DNA from: Stagnimonas aquatica
GTDB lineage: Bacteria; Pseudomonadota; Gammaproteobacteria; Nevskiales; Nevskiaceae
NCBI RefSeq assembly: GCF_003730135.1
Contig: NZ_RJVO01000003.1
Span: 1 to 64,000 of the forward strand
Reading direction: 5' to 3'
Length of the DNA stretch: 64,000 nt
This document shows positions 6,772-16,835 of this stretch, one piece after another. Under the pieces are notes generated by a model that was not told the DNA's origin, searched no databases, and was given only the letters and a program-made list of their open reading frames with translations. How positions within the stretch are numbered: the first letter of the stretch is position 1; each line of letters opens with the position of its first letter. The position numbers and the translations under genes were made by a program.

Positions 6772-9105
6772 ATGTCCGAGGCCCCCAGACTGAAGCGCGT
6801 GCTGCGACGCCTGGCCGAGGGCGTCGTGACGCGTTTTCGGAATGACAGTCGACGCTGGGCGCAGATGCTCGATGGTCTCGATCCGGAGATCTTCGTGGCG
6901 CTGCTCGATCCGCGTGGTCTGGTTCTGGAAGCCAATGCAACCGCCCTGCGCCTCGCCGGGCTGCCGCGCGAACGCCTGATCGGCCAGCCGGTCTGGGAGG
7001 CACCCTGGACGCTGGATCTGCCGGCCTCGCGCCTGCAGTGGCGGCAGCTGGTACAGCGCGCCGCCGCCGGTGACAGCGTTCGTGAAGACCTGCAGATCCG
7101 TCTGCCCGACGGTCAGGTGCGGACTGTCGATCTCCACCTGCGCGCCGAGCCCGACCGGCGTGGCCGCCCGCGCTACCTGATTCCCTCCGCGCGCGACGTC
7201 ACCGAGGAGCGTCAAAACCGGGACGCCCTGAGCGAGCATCTGCGGCGGCACCGCTTCCACCTCGGCAATACCTCGATGGCGGTGATCGAATGGGATGCGC
7301 GGCTGCGCATCCGCGACTGGTCGGCCTCGGCCGAGGCGATGTTCGGCTGGACCCGCGCCGAGGCGCTGGACCGCAGCGCCAGCGAGCTGGGCCTGCTCGC
7401 CGAGTCCGAGCGCGGCAATCGCCAGCGCTGGCTGCGCGACCTCTACAGCGCCAACGAGATTCTGTCGCCGGTACTTTGCCGCTGCCGGCGCCGCGACGGC
7501 AGCGAGCTGCTGGTCGAGACCCATCGCTCGCTGCTGCGCGACGGCGCCGGCCAGATCGTCTCGCTGCTCAGCTTCAGCCAGGATGTCAGCGCCCGCGAGC
7601 AGTCGCTGCGCGACTTGCGCGCCAGCGAGGCGCGTTACCACGGCGTCTTCGATCAGGCGACGGTGGGTGTCGCGCTGCTGGACGCCCAGGGCCGCTGGCT
7701 ACAGGTCAATCGCAGCCTCTGCAAGATCGTCGGCTACGACGAGGCGGAACTGCTGCGCCTGGACTTCCAGAGCATCACCCACCCGGAAGATCTGGCCAAG
7801 GATGTCGATCTCGCCAACCGGGTGCTGGCTGGCGAGATCCCCGGCTACCAGATGGAGAAGCGCTACCTGCGCCGGGACGGTTCCCTGGTCTGGGTGCTGC
7901 TGCATGTCGGCCGCATCGACGCCACCGCCGAGCTGCCGGTCTGCTTCGTTTCGGTGATCGAGGACATCAGCGCCCGCAAGGCCGCCGAGCGACGTCTGCA
8001 GGCCTTGCAGATCTCCCTGGAAAAGCAGGTCGGCGAGCGCACCCAGCAGCTGCGCTTGTCGGCCACTGCCAGCGAGCAACGCAACGTCGAGCTGGCGCAG
8101 GTGGCCGAGACCACCGGTCTGCTGGCCGGCGCCCGCGACGTGGACGAGGCCATGCGCATCGTCGGACGCAGTTGCCGGACACTGTTCCCGCTCGCCGATG
8201 CCGCCCTGTATCTGGCCACCGAGGCTCCCGACCGCCTGCAACTGCGCGAGCACTGGGGCAATGGTCCGCGTCCGGCGGAAAACCTGCTCGCCGATCACTG
8301 CTGGGGCCTGCGGCGTGGGCACGAGCACCGGGTGGAAGAGCCCGGAGACCCGCTGCGCTGCCGGCACCACGGCGGCGGCGAGGACGGCGACGACCGCGCC
8401 CACAGCTGCCTGCCGCTGATGGCCCTGGGCGAGCGTCTGGGCCTGCTCAGCCTGTCCTGGCGTGCCGGCGCCGGCTGGGCGCCGGACCCGGTGCTGCTGC
8501 GCAGCCTCGCCGAGCAGATTGGTCTGGCGATCGGCAATGTCCGCCTGCGCGAGGAGCTGCGCCGGCAGGCCCAGCACGATCCGCTCACCGGCCTGCTCAA
8601 CCGCCGCCAGCTCGACGAGCACCTGCGCCAGCGCGGTGGCGAGTACCAGCGCAGCGGCCGTGGCTGCTCGCTGCTGCTGCTCGACCTCGACTACTTCAAG
8701 ACCATCAACGACCGCTTCGGCCACGAGGCCGGTGACCGTGTACTGCAGGAGGCGGCGGCGCTGTTCCGCCGCTGCGCGCGCGTCGAGGAAGCGGTGTTCC
8801 GCCTGGGCGGCGAGGAATTCGTCATGGTGCTGGCCACCGAAGACCCCGGAGAGGCCGAGCGCGCCGCCGAGCGCATCCGTGCCGAGATGCAGACGCTGCG
8901 GGTCTCCCGGCGTGGCCAGATCCTGCCGGCGGTGACGGTGTCGATCGGCATCGCCTGCCTGCCCGGCGACAGCCCGGATGTGCACAAGCTGGTCAATCTC
9001 GCCGACGAGGCGCTGTACGCCGCCAAGCACGGCGGTCGCAACCGTGCGCAGCGCTACGACCGGCTGAGCCGGCCGCCAGAGCTGCCGCAGGCGCGACGGT
9101 CATGA
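6772..9105 (+). CDS. Multi-PAS/GAF diguanylate cyclase with intact GGEEF site
   Basis: This is a predicted cytoplasmic diguanylate cyclase that would make cyclic di-GMP from GTP in response to a PAS/GAF signal. Of its 777 residues, three PAS domains lie at about 30-145, 155-275 and 280-405, a coiled coil follows (to about 445), then a GAF-like domain (about 450-600) and a C-terminal GGDEF domain (about 602-770). The active-site loop reads RLGGEEF (G679-F683) and NDRFGHEAGD is present, so catalysis is likely. The inhibitory-site position reads RVEE rather than RxxD, so product inhibition may be lost. No membrane segment is visible. It overlaps the next, paralogous gene by four bases. Its place between flhB and flhA suggests a link to flagellar assembly, which is inference. 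Confidence 0.88.
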   Translation: MSEAPRLKRVLRRLAEGVVTRFRNDSRRWAQMLDGLDPEIFVALLDPRGLVLEANATALRLAGLPRERLIGQPVWEAPWTLDLPASRLQWRQLVQRAAAGDSVREDLQIRLPDGQVRTVDLHLRAEPDRRGRPRYLIPSARDVTEERQNRDALSEHLRRHRFHLGNTSMAVIEWDARLRIRDWSASAEAMFGWTRAEALDRSASELGLLAESERGNRQRWLRDLYSANEILSPVLCRCRRRDGSELLVETHRSLLRDGAGQIVSLLSFSQDVSAREQSLRDLRASEARYHGVFDQATVGVALLDAQGRWLQVNRSLCKIVGYDEAELLRLDFQSITHPEDLAKDVDLANRVLAGEIPGYQMEKRYLRRDGSLVWVLLHVGRIDATAELPVCFVSVIEDISARKAAERRLQALQISLEKQVGERTQQLRLSATASEQRNVELAQVAETTGLLAGARDVDEAMRIVGRSCRTLFPLADAALYLATEAPDRLQLREHWGNGPRPAENLLADHCWGLRRGHEHRVEEPGDPLRCRHHGGGEDGDDRAHSCLPLMALGERLGLLSLSWRAGAGWAPDPVLLRSLAEQIGLAIGNVRLREELRRQAQHDPLTGLLNRRQLDEHLRQRGGEYQRSGRGCSLLLLDLDYFKTINDRFGHEAGDRVLQEAAALFRRCARVEEAVFRLGGEEFVMVLATEDPGEAERAAERIRAEMQTLRVSRRGQILPAVTVSIGIACLPGDSPDVHKLVNLADEALYAAKHGGRNRAQRYDRLSRPPELPQARRS

Positions 9106-11603
9106 ATCCGGACCCCACCGGCGTCCTGGCCTGGCTGCCGCAGGCGGCGGAGCGCCGGCGCACCCTGCTGCTCAACAATCTGCTGGTGATCCTGCTCTGC
9201 TTCAGCTACACCTGGGTACTGCAAAGCCTGCCGGGGGCGCTGAGCTACGAGACGAGGCTGTTCACCGCCGTCGGCGGCATCCTGCTGGTATTGTCCTTGG
9301 CGCTCTGGCGCGACTGGATCGGCTATCTCACCGCCGCCTCGCTGTCGGTGGGTCTGGCGAGCCTGCTGCTGGTGGAGCGGCTGCTGGCGATCTTCACCGG
9401 GCCCCTGCTCGACGATCCGACGCAGAGCCTGTTCATGCCGGTGTTCTCCTACTACGTGCTGCTCTACCTGGCGATCCTGGTGCTGCTGCCGTATCCGGCG
9501 TCGGCACTGGCCGGCGTCATCGCCTGGCTGTTGCTGGCCAGCGTCACCACCGTGCTCAGCTATCCGCAGTTCCAGAGCCTGCCGGCGCGGCCGATGCTCG
9601 CCGCCACCCTGGTCTACGTCTGGCTCGGGCATGGCAGTTTGGTGCTGCTGCTGTTCAGCGCCGCCTGGGTGCAGAAGCGGCTGGCCGACCAGCTGTCCGC
9701 CGCCGCCGTCGCCGAGCGCGAATCCCGGCAGCTGGCGCAGCAGGCCGAGGCCGCCTGGGCGCGTCAGCGGCAGGTGTTGCAGTTCCACATCGAGAACACG
9801 CCGCTGGCGGTGATCGAATGGAATTCCCAGCTGCGGCTGACCGGCTGGTCGCGGCGTGCCGAGCAGATCTTCGGCTGGTCGGCTGCCGAGGTGCTGGGCA
9901 AGAGCCCTTTCGAGTGGCCGTTCATCCACGACGACGACGAGGCCAAGGTGCGCGAGCTGGAGCAGCGCATCCAGAACGGCAGCGATCTGCAGCTGACGAT
10001 TGAATGCCGCAATCACCGGCGCGATGGCTCCATCGCCCACTGCTGCTGGTACAACTCGATCCTGCGCGACGCCCGGGGTGAACCGCTGTCGGTGTTCGCC
10101 CTGGTGGACGACATCAGCGAGGGACAGGCGGCGGTCCACGGTCTGCGCCAGAGCGAGGCCCTGCTGCGCAGTCTGTTCGATCAGGCCGGGGTCGGCATCG
10201 CCCTGTTCGACGACCAGGGCCGCTGGCTGTCGATGAATCAACGGCTCTGCGAGCTGACCGGCTACCGCGAAGACGAATTGCAGGCGCTCAACATGGACGC
10301 GATCACCCATCCCGCCGACCCCGGCAACGACCAGCGGCTGGTGCGGCGTCTGCTCGCCGGCGAGCTGTCCAGCTACCGCTGCGAGAAGCGCTTCCGGCGC
10401 AAGGACGGCGGCGAGGCCTGGGTGATGATCAATGCCCGCCGGATCGAAACCGCCTACCCGGCGCCGGCGCGCTACGTGAAGCTGCTGGAAGACATCAGCG
10501 ACCTGAAGGCCAGCCAGGCCCGCGTGCAGGCGCTCAACGCCAGCCTGGAGAATCGCGTCACCCAACGCACCAACCAGCTGCACGAGGCGATCAACGAGGC
10601 CGAGAGACGCGGCCGCGATCTGCGCCGGATCGCCGAGATGACCGGTCTGCTCGGCGGCGCCCGCGATCTGCGGGAGGCGATGAAGATCGTCGCCCACACC
10701 GGACGCCGGCTGTTCCCCGACGTGCAGGCCGCCCTGTACCTGATCGGTGAGGCGCCGGAGCGCTTCGTGCTGCAGGAACACTGGGGCGGCGAGCCGCCGC
10801 CGGCCGGCTTCGAGCCCGCCGAGTGCTGGGCGGTACGTCGCGGCCGCGAGCACCGCATCGAGGACTGCCTGGACGAGTTGCGCTGCGGTCATCACCACCA
10901 TCTCGCCAGCGAGCAGCCGCGCACCTGCCTGCCGCTGGTGGCGCTGGGCCAGACCGTGGGCCTGCTGTCCCTGGCCTGGCAGGCCCGCCCGGACGGCTGG
11001 GCGCCGGAGCCGGTGCTGCTGCAAAGCCTGGCCGAGCAGGTCGGGCTGGCGATCGGCAATGTCCGCCTGCGCGAGGAGCTGCGCCGGCAGTCGGTGCACG
11101 ATCCGGTGACCGGCCTCGGCAACCGTCAGCAGCTGGAACAGCACCTGCGCCGCCGTGCCGCCGAGCAGGCGCGCGGCGGTCGCGGCTTCGGGCTGCTGCG
11201 GATGGATGTCGACGACTACACCGGGCTGCTGGAGCGCTTCGGCCTGGATGCCGTCGAGGCCCTGCTGCGCGAACTGGCCGAGTTGCTGCAACAGGCCACC
11301 CGCACCGAGGAGCCGCTGTTCCGCCACGGCCCCGGCGAGTTCGCCATCGTGCTGGTCGGCGACGACCCGGAGCTGGCGCGCTTGGCGGTGCAGCGCGTGC
11401 AGGCGCAGGTCCAGGTCCAGGGCTTGTCGTTCTCGCCGCGCGGGCAACCGCTGCCGCCGGTGCAGCTGTCTCTGGGGCTGGCGCTGTACCCGCGTGACGC
11501 CGTCTCGCCGCCGCAGTTGATCGAGCAGGCCTCGAAAGCGCTTGAGCTGCAACGGCGCCAGCCGCGTCTGGCGCCGCCGGTGATCGGCGCCCTGGAGCGC
11601 TAG
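9102..11603 (+). CDS. Membrane-bound PAS/GAF protein with degenerate GGDEF domain
   Basis: This 833-residue paralogue of the preceding gene has a different N-terminus: about six hydrophobic segments (residues about 23-205) form a MASE-like membrane sensor. Two PAS domains (about 225-345 and 350-470), a GAF-like domain (about 500-655) and a GGDEF-like domain (about 660-820) follow. The signature loop is GPGEF (G743-F747), and the NDxFGHxxGD metal/GTP motif has become LERFGLDAVE, so cyclase activity is very unlikely. It may act as an effector or as a regulatory partner of the active neighbour. The C-terminal halves of the two genes share long identical DNA stretches, for example 45 bases at 8524-8568 and 11046-11090. 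A 116-base gap follows before flhA. Confidence 0.85.
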   Translation: MNPDPTGVLAWLPQAAERRRTLLLNNLLVILLCFSYTWVLQSLPGALSYETRLFTAVGGILLVLSLALWRDWIGYLTAASLSVGLASLLLVERLLAIFTGPLLDDPTQSLFMPVFSYYVLLYLAILVLLPYPASALAGVIAWLLLASVTTVLSYPQFQSLPARPMLAATLVYVWLGHGSLVLLLFSAAWVQKRLADQLSAAAVAERESRQLAQQAEAAWARQRQVLQFHIENTPLAVIEWNSQLRLTGWSRRAEQIFGWSAAEVLGKSPFEWPFIHDDDEAKVRELEQRIQNGSDLQLTIECRNHRRDGSIAHCCWYNSILRDARGEPLSVFALVDDISEGQAAVHGLRQSEALLRSLFDQAGVGIALFDDQGRWLSMNQRLCELTGYREDELQALNMDAITHPADPGNDQRLVRRLLAGELSSYRCEKRFRRKDGGEAWVMINARRIETAYPAPARYVKLLEDISDLKASQARVQALNASLENRVTQRTNQLHEAINEAERRGRDLRRIAEMTGLLGGARDLREAMKIVAHTGRRLFPDVQAALYLIGEAPERFVLQEHWGGEPPPAGFEPAECWAVRRGREHRIEDCLDELRCGHHHHLASEQPRTCLPLVALGQTVGLLSLAWQARPDGWAPEPVLLQSLAEQVGLAIGNVRLREELRRQSVHDPVTGLGNRQQLEQHLRRRAAEQARGGRGFGLLRMDVDDYTGLLERFGLDAVEALLRELAELLQQATRTEEPLFRHGPGEFAIVLVGDDPELARLAVQRVQAQVQVQGLSFSPRGQPLPPVQLSLGLALYPRDAVSPPQLIEQASKALELQRRQPRLAPPVIGALER

Positions 11604-11719
11604 CTTCCAGGATCGTCAGATCGCTGCGTGGCCGGGGCAAAGCCCCACCGCTAGGTGCAAAACCGGGGCGCGCACGCGGCTTGCAGTAGGGCAGACGGAA
11701 ATCCGTCACCCGTCCTGAC

Positions 11720-13810
11720 ATGCCCTACGCCAAGAATCCGTTGCTGAGCCGCGCCGCCACTGGCCTCAAGGCCATCCCGCGCGACGGCCTGGCGGCTCCG
11801 CTGTTCCTGCTCGCGATCCTGGCGATGATGGTGGTGCCGCTGGCAACGCCGGTGCTGGATCTGCTGTTCACCTTCAACATCGCGCTGTCGCTGGTGATCC
11901 TGCTGGCGGTGATCTACGTGCTGCGGCCGCTGGAGTTCAGCGCCTTTCCCACCGTGCTGCTGCTCGCCACCCTGCTGCGGCTGGCGCTCAACGTCGCCAG
12001 CTCGCGGGTGGTGCTGATGCACGGTCACGAGGGTGCCCACGCCGCCGGCCGGGTGATCGAGGCCTTCGGACACTTCGTCATCGGCGGCAATTACGCGGTC
12101 GGTTTCATCGTTTTCATGATCCTCACCATCATCAACTTCATGGTGGTGACCAAGGGCGCGGAGCGGGTCTCGGAAGTGAGCGCCCGCTTCGTGCTGGACG
12201 CCATGCCCGGCCGGCAGATGGCGATCGACGCCGACCTCAACGCCGGTCTGCTCACCCGCGAGGACGCCCGTGCCCGCCGCGAGGAGATCCGTGAGGAGGC
12301 CGATTTCTACGGCTCCATGGACGGTGCCTCGAAGTTCATCCGTGGCGACGCCATCGCCGGCATCCTGATCCTGTTCATCAACATCCTCGGCGGCCTGTTG
12401 ATCGGCGTCGCCCAGCACGGCCTGCCGTTCGGCGAGGCGCTGAAGAACTACACCCTGCTGACCATCGGCGACGGCCTGGTCGCCCAGGTGCCCTCGCTGC
12501 TCACCAGTGTCGCGGTGGCGATGCTGGTGACCCGCATGTCGCGTTCCAGCGACATGGCGCAGCAGGTCGCCAGCCAGGTGTTCCGGCAACCACGGGTGCT
12601 GGCGGTGGCGGCGGCGGTGCTGGCGCTGATCGGGGTGATCCCGGGCATGCCCAACCTGGTGTTCCTGATCCTGGCAGGCGCCTGTGCAGCCGGCGCCTGG
12701 CTGATCGCCAAGGCGCGCGCGCAGCCGGCGGCGCAGGCCGCGCCCAGCGCGCCAGCGCCGCCGGCCGAGCTGAGCTGGGACGACGTGCGGCCGGAAGATC
12801 CGCTGGGCCTGGAGGTCGGCTACCGGCTGATTCCGCTGGTCGACACCCAGCAGGGCGGCGAGCTGATGGCGCGGATCAAGGGCGTGCGCAAGAAGCTCAC
12901 CCAGGAACTCGGCTTCCTGATCCAGCCGGTACACATCCGCGACAACCTGGAGCTGCTGCCCAATGCCTACCGCTTGCTGCTGTCCGGCGTGCCGGTCGGC
13001 CGTGGCCAGGTCTATCCCGACCGCGAGATGGCGCTCAACCCCGGCCGCGTCTACGGCGAGCTGGACGGCATCCGCGCCCATGACCCGGCGTTCGGCATGG
13101 AAGCGGTGTGGATCGAGCCCGGCGCCCGCGCCCATGCGCAGACGCTCGGCTACACCGTGGTCGATGCCGGCACGGTGATCGCCACCCATCTCTCGCAGGT
13201 GGTGCGCGAGCACGCACCCGAGCTGCTCGGCTTCGACGAGGCCCAGCAGCTGCTCGGCGCGCTGGCCAAGGCCGCGCCCAAGCTGGTCGAAGACCTGGTG
13301 CCCAAGACCCTGTCGCTGGGCGCCTTCACCAAGGTCCTGCAAACCCTGCTCGCCGAGCAGGTGCCGCTGCGCAACTTGAAGGCCATCGCCGAAGTTCTGG
13401 CGGATGCCGGTGCCCGCAGCCAGGATCCCGTCACCCTCGCCAGCGCCGTGCGGGTCGCGCTCGGGCGGCAGATCGTGCAGGAAATCCAGGACTCCTCCGG
13501 CGCCGCCGCCAACACCGAATTGCCGGTGCTGACCCTGGCTCCGGCTCTGGAACGCGTGTTGCAGGACTCCCTCAGCCAAGGAGCCGCCGTGCTCGAACCC
13601 GGACTCGCGGAGCGCATGCATACCAGTCTCGCCAATGCCGTCAGCAAGCAGCAGAACGCCGGGGAGCCGGCGGTGCTGCTGGTGCCCGGACCGCTGCGTC
13701 CGATGCTGGCCCGGTTCACCCGCCAGACCGTGCCCGGATTGCGGGTGCTGGCCTTCAACGAAGTTCCCGAGACCCAGAAGCTGCGTCTGGTCTCGGCAGT
13801 CTCACCCTGA
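11720..13810 (+). CDS. flhA: Flagellar type III export protein FlhA
   Basis: FlhA is the nonameric export-gate protein that couples proton flow to secretion and docks chaperone-substrate complexes. The 696-residue product has eight predicted membrane segments in its first 320 residues, with the FHIPEP-family blocks (LRLALNVASSRVVLMHG, AMPGRQMAIDADLNAG, DFYGSMDGASKFIRGDAIAG). The C-terminal cytoplasmic domain (about 345-696) includes MALNPGRV and the helical export-docking region. Start and length are as expected. It begins the second flagellar block and is followed nine bases later by flhF. RpoN control is usual in Pseudomonas, but I found only a weak promoter candidate here. Confidence 0.97.
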   Translation: MPYAKNPLLSRAATGLKAIPRDGLAAPLFLLAILAMMVVPLATPVLDLLFTFNIALSLVILLAVIYVLRPLEFSAFPTVLLLATLLRLALNVASSRVVLMHGHEGAHAAGRVIEAFGHFVIGGNYAVGFIVFMILTIINFMVVTKGAERVSEVSARFVLDAMPGRQMAIDADLNAGLLTREDARARREEIREEADFYGSMDGASKFIRGDAIAGILILFINILGGLLIGVAQHGLPFGEALKNYTLLTIGDGLVAQVPSLLTSVAVAMLVTRMSRSSDMAQQVASQVFRQPRVLAVAAAVLALIGVIPGMPNLVFLILAGACAAGAWLIAKARAQPAAQAAPSAPAPPAELSWDDVRPEDPLGLEVGYRLIPLVDTQQGGELMARIKGVRKKLTQELGFLIQPVHIRDNLELLPNAYRLLLSGVPVGRGQVYPDREMALNPGRVYGELDGIRAHDPAFGMEAVWIEPGARAHAQTLGYTVVDAGTVIATHLSQVVREHAPELLGFDEAQQLLGALAKAAPKLVEDLVPKTLSLGAFTKVLQTLLAEQVPLRNLKAIAEVLADAGARSQDPVTLASAVRVALGRQIVQEIQDSSGAAANTELPVLTLAPALERVLQDSLSQGAAVLEPGLAERMHTSLANAVSKQQNAGEPAVLLVPGPLRPMLARFTRQTVPGLRVLAFNEVPETQKLRLVSAVSP

Positions 13811-13819
13811 GGACGCTCG

Positions 13820-15070
13820 ATGAAGATCAAACGCTTCCAGGCGCGCAACATGCGCGAGGCCATGAACCGGGTGCGCCAGGAGTTGTCCGGCGACGCGGTG
13901 ATCCTCGAAAGCCGCCGGCTCGCCGATGGCGTCGAGGTGGTGGCGGCCGTCGACTACGACGAGACCCCGGCGCAGCAGACCCTGCGCGCGGTGCAGGCCG
14001 CCGAACCGCCGCCGCCCGCCGCGCCGCGTCCGGCCTACACCCCACCGCCGCCGGCGGCGTCGGCCTGGAGCACCGGCCCGCGCGCCGGTGACGGCGAGCT
14101 GGCGGCATTGCGCCGCGAGATCGCCGAGGTGAAGAGCCTGATGCAGAGTCAGCTCGCCGGCCTGTCCTGGTCGCGGGAAAAAATGCAGCAGCCGCAGCGC
14201 GCCGGCCTGTTCCGGGCGCTGCTCGGCCTGGGGCTGGACCCGGCGCTGGCACGCGAGCTGAGCGCCGAGGCCGGCGCCGAGGCGGATGCCGAGCAGGCCA
14301 AGCGCAGCGTGCTGCAGGGCCTGGCGCGCAAGCTGCCGGTGTTGCCGCGCGAGCCCTTGATCGACACCACCGGCGGCCAGCAGGTGCTGGCCCTGGTCGG
14401 CCCCACCGGGGTCGGCAAGACCACCACCATCGCCAAACTCGCCGCCCGCTACGCCGAGCGCCACGGCACCCGCGACATCGCCCTGGTGTCCACCGACCAC
14501 TACCGCATCGGCGCCCAGGAGCAGCTGTTCCACTACGGCCGCCTGCTCGGCGTGCCGGTGCAGACCGCCCGCGACGCCGGCGAGCTGGAGGCGCTGCTGG
14601 GCCGGCTCGGCGACCGCCGGCTGATCCTGATCGACACCGCCGGCATGGGGCCGCGCGACCGCCTGCTGTCCAACCAGCTGTCGCTGCTGCGGCCGCTGGC
14701 CGGCAAGCTGTCGAGCTACCTGGTGATGCCGGGCGGCGCCTCGGCCGGCGACTGCGACCACATCGTGGCTCAATTCCGGGCGACGCCGCTGGCCGGCTGC
14801 ATCCTCACCAAGATCGACGAGGCGACGCGCATCGGCGCGGCCTTGTCGGCGGCGATACGCCACCAGCTGGCGCTGGCCTGGATCAGCGACGGGCAGCGGG
14901 TGCCGGAAGACCTCTGCGCGGTGCGCGCCGACGATCTGGTCCGCCGCGCCTGCGAGCTGGCGCGGCTGCTGCCGCAGGCGCGCGACGAGGAACTGCTCGC
15001 CGACGACTACGCCGCCGCCCAGCACGGCCGACAGACCCAGCACGGAGGCGCCAGCCATGTGGCCGTCTGA
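13820..15070 (+). CDS. flhF: Flagellar placement GTPase FlhF
   Basis: FlhF is an SRP-type GTPase that recruits early flagellar components to the cell pole. The 416-residue protein has a basic N-terminal region ([29 protein letters not shown]), a Pro/Ala-rich linker at about 55-95, and an NG GTPase domain with G1 GPTGVGKTT at about 194-202, then [13 protein letters not shown], a DTAGMGPRD block and [10 protein letters not shown]. It overlaps flhG by 14 bases. Presence of flhF with flhG implies polar flagella. Confidence 0.96.
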   Translation: MKIKRFQARNMREAMNRVRQELSGDAVILESRRLADGVEVVAAVDYDETPAQQTLRAVQAAEPPPPAAPRPAYTPPPPAASAWSTGPRAGDGELAALRREIAEVKSLMQSQLAGLSWSREKMQQPQRAGLFRALLGLGLDPALARELSAEAGAEADAEQAKRSVLQGLARKLPVLPREPLIDTTGGQQVLALVGPTGVGKTTTIAKLAARYAERHGTRDIALVSTDHYRIGAQEQLFHYGRLLGVPVQTARDAGELEALLGRLGDRRLILIDTAGMGPRDRLLSNQLSLLRPLAGKLSSYLVMPGGASAGDCDHIVAQFRATPLAGCILTKIDEATRIGAALSAAIRHQLALAWISDGQRVPEDLCAVRADDLVRRACELARLLPQARDEELLADDYAAAQHGRQTQHGGASHVAV

Positions 15071-15959
15071 ATCCGAGCGCGCGCCCGAGGATCAGGCCGC
15101 CGGCCTGCGCCTGGGCGGCTATTCCGGCACCGGCCCACGGCCGCCGCCGAAGGTGATCGCGGTGGCCAGCGGCAAGGGCGGGGTGGGCAAGACCACGGTC
15201 TCGGTGAACCTGTCCACCGCCATCGCCCAGACCGGCCGCAAGACCCTGCTGCTGGACGGCGACATGGGCCTGGCCAATGTCGACGTGCTGCTCGGCCTGA
15301 CCCCGGCCTGGAACCTCTCGCACGTGCTCGAAGGCCGCTGCTCGCTGGAAGACACCCTGCTGGAAGGCCCGGCCGGGCTGATGGTGGTGCCGGCCGCGTC
15401 CGGCAAGAAGAACATGGCCGAGCTGACGCCGGCCGAGAACGCCGGCATCGTCCGCGCCTTCTCCGAACTGCGGCGCGAGATCGACGTGCTGATCGTCGAC
15501 ACCGCCGCCGGCATTGCCGACTCGGTGACCACGCTTTCTGCCGCTTCACAGGAAGTGGTGGTGGTGGTCACCAACGATCCCGCCTCGATCACCGATGCCT
15601 ATGCGCTGATCAAGGTGCTGTCGCGCGACCACGGCGTGCAGCGCATCCAGGTGCTCGCCAACCAGGTCGCCAATCTTGGCGAGGCGCGCGAGATCTACGC
15701 CGGACTGGAGCGGGTCTCGGAGCGCTTTCTCGATGTCACGCTCGCCTTCGTCGGCGCGGTGCCCTACGACGACTGGCTGAAGACGGCGGTGCGCCGGCAG
15801 AAGCCGGTGGTGGAGCTGTATCCGGGTTCGCCCTCGGCCCTGGCCTTCCAGGCCATCGCCCGCCGGATCGAGGCCTGGGTGCCGCCCACCGCCGCGCGCG
15901 GGCATCTGGAGTTCTTCGTCGAACGCCTGCTGCAACAGCCGCAGGGAGTCGCGGCGTGA
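15057..15959 (+). CDS. flhG: Flagellar number regulator FlhG (FleN), MinD-like ATPase
   Basis: FlhG/FleN is a MinD-type ATPase that limits flagellar number, by antagonising FleQ and by stimulating FlhF. The 300-residue product has the deviant Walker [10 protein letters not shown] at about 39-47, a [15 protein letters not shown] block and IVDTAAGI, with a C-terminal amphipathic segment for membrane binding. Its short N-terminus contains DQAAGLR (residues 12-18), which matches the DQAxxLR activator motif that triggers FlhF GTP hydrolysis. It starts inside the end of flhF, so the pair is probably produced together. fliA follows after 28 bases. Confidence 0.96.
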   Translation: MWPSESERAPEDQAAGLRLGGYSGTGPRPPPKVIAVASGKGGVGKTTVSVNLSTAIAQTGRKTLLLDGDMGLANVDVLLGLTPAWNLSHVLEGRCSLEDTLLEGPAGLMVVPAASGKKNMAELTPAENAGIVRAFSELRREIDVLIVDTAAGIADSVTTLSAASQEVVVVVTNDPASITDAYALIKVLSRDHGVQRIQVLANQVANLGEAREIYAGLERVSERFLDVTLAFVGAVPYDDWLKTAVRRQKPVVELYPGSPSALAFQAIARRIEAWVPPTAARGHLEFFVERLLQQPQGVAA

Positions 15960-15987
15960 GCGGCCCTGCCCAGACCCGGAGCGGCGC

Positions 15988-16818
15988 ATGAGCGCGATGC
16001 CGAAATTCGCCCTGCCGGCCGTCGATGAACGTGCGCTGGTGCAGAAGCACGCCGAGCTGGTGCGGCGTATCGCCCACCATCTGGCGGCGCGGTTGCCGGC
16101 CAGCGTCGAGATCGACGACCTGATCCAGGCCGGGATGATCGGCCTGCTCGACGCCGCCCGCCATTACGACGGCTCGGCCGGCGCCAGCTTCGAGACCTAT
16201 GCCGGCATCCGCATCCGTGGCGCCATGGTCGATGAACTGCGCTCCGGCGACTGGGCGCCGCGCTCGGTGCACCGCAAGGTGCGCGAGGCCAGCGAGGCGA
16301 TGCGCGCGCTGGAGCAGAAGTTCGGCCGCGCCGCCCGCGAGGTGGACATCGCCGAGACCCTGGGCGTGAGCCTGGAGGACTACCGCCAGACCATGGCCGA
16401 CGCCGTGCAGTGCCAGATGCTGTCGCTGGACGCGCCGCGCGACGGCGACGACGACGAGGCCTGGCAGGTGGAAGACCACAACAGCCCCTCGCCAGCCGAG
16501 CAGCTGCAGGGCCGGGAGTTCAAGAAGGCGCTGACCGAGGCCATCGGCAAGCTGCCGGAAAAGGAGCAGCTGGTGCTCTCGCTCTACTACCGCGACGAAC
16601 TCAATCTGCGCGAGATCGGCGAGGTGCTGAGCATCACCGAATCGCGGGTCTGCCAGATCCACGGCCAGGCGCTGGTGCGGCTGCGCGGCCATCTCGCCGA
16701 CTGGCTGTCGCCGCCGGCCCGGCGCAAGCCGGCGGTGCGGCTGGCCAAGACCAGCCCCAAGGCTGCCGGGTCCTCTGGCCCCGCCGCTTTCCCCGATCCC
16801 CAAACCCATCCCGTCTAG
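15988..16818 (+). CDS. fliA: Flagellar sigma factor FliA (sigma-28)
   Basis: FliA directs transcription of late flagellar and chemotaxis genes. The 276-residue product has region 2 ([40 protein letters not shown]), region 3 (about 90-140) and region 4 with the helix-turn-helix [21 protein letters not shown]. It carries an extra Ala/Pro/Lys-rich C-terminal tail of about 30 residues after region 4. A strong match to its promoter consensus lies at 22826-22852 in this window. cheY begins 17 bases after its stop. Confidence 0.96.
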   Translation: MSAMPKFALPAVDERALVQKHAELVRRIAHHLAARLPASVEIDDLIQAGMIGLLDAARHYDGSAGASFETYAGIRIRGAMVDELRSGDWAPRSVHRKVREASEAMRALEQKFGRAAREVDIAETLGVSLEDYRQTMADAVQCQMLSLDAPRDGDDDEAWQVEDHNSPSPAEQLQGREFKKALTEAIGKLPEKEQLVLSLYYRDELNLREIGEVLSITESRVCQIHGQALVRLRGHLADWLSPPARRKPAVRLAKTSPKAAGSSGPAAFPDPQTHPV

Positions 16819-16835
16819 ACGCCGGAGACTCCGCC

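Noticed and set aside
11629..11644. Possible sigma-54 site before flhA (TGGCCGGGGCAAAGCC)
   Set aside because: GG-N10-GC spacing is right, but the -12 box lacks TTGC and the match overlaps a GGGGC/GCCCC hairpin; too weak to annotate.
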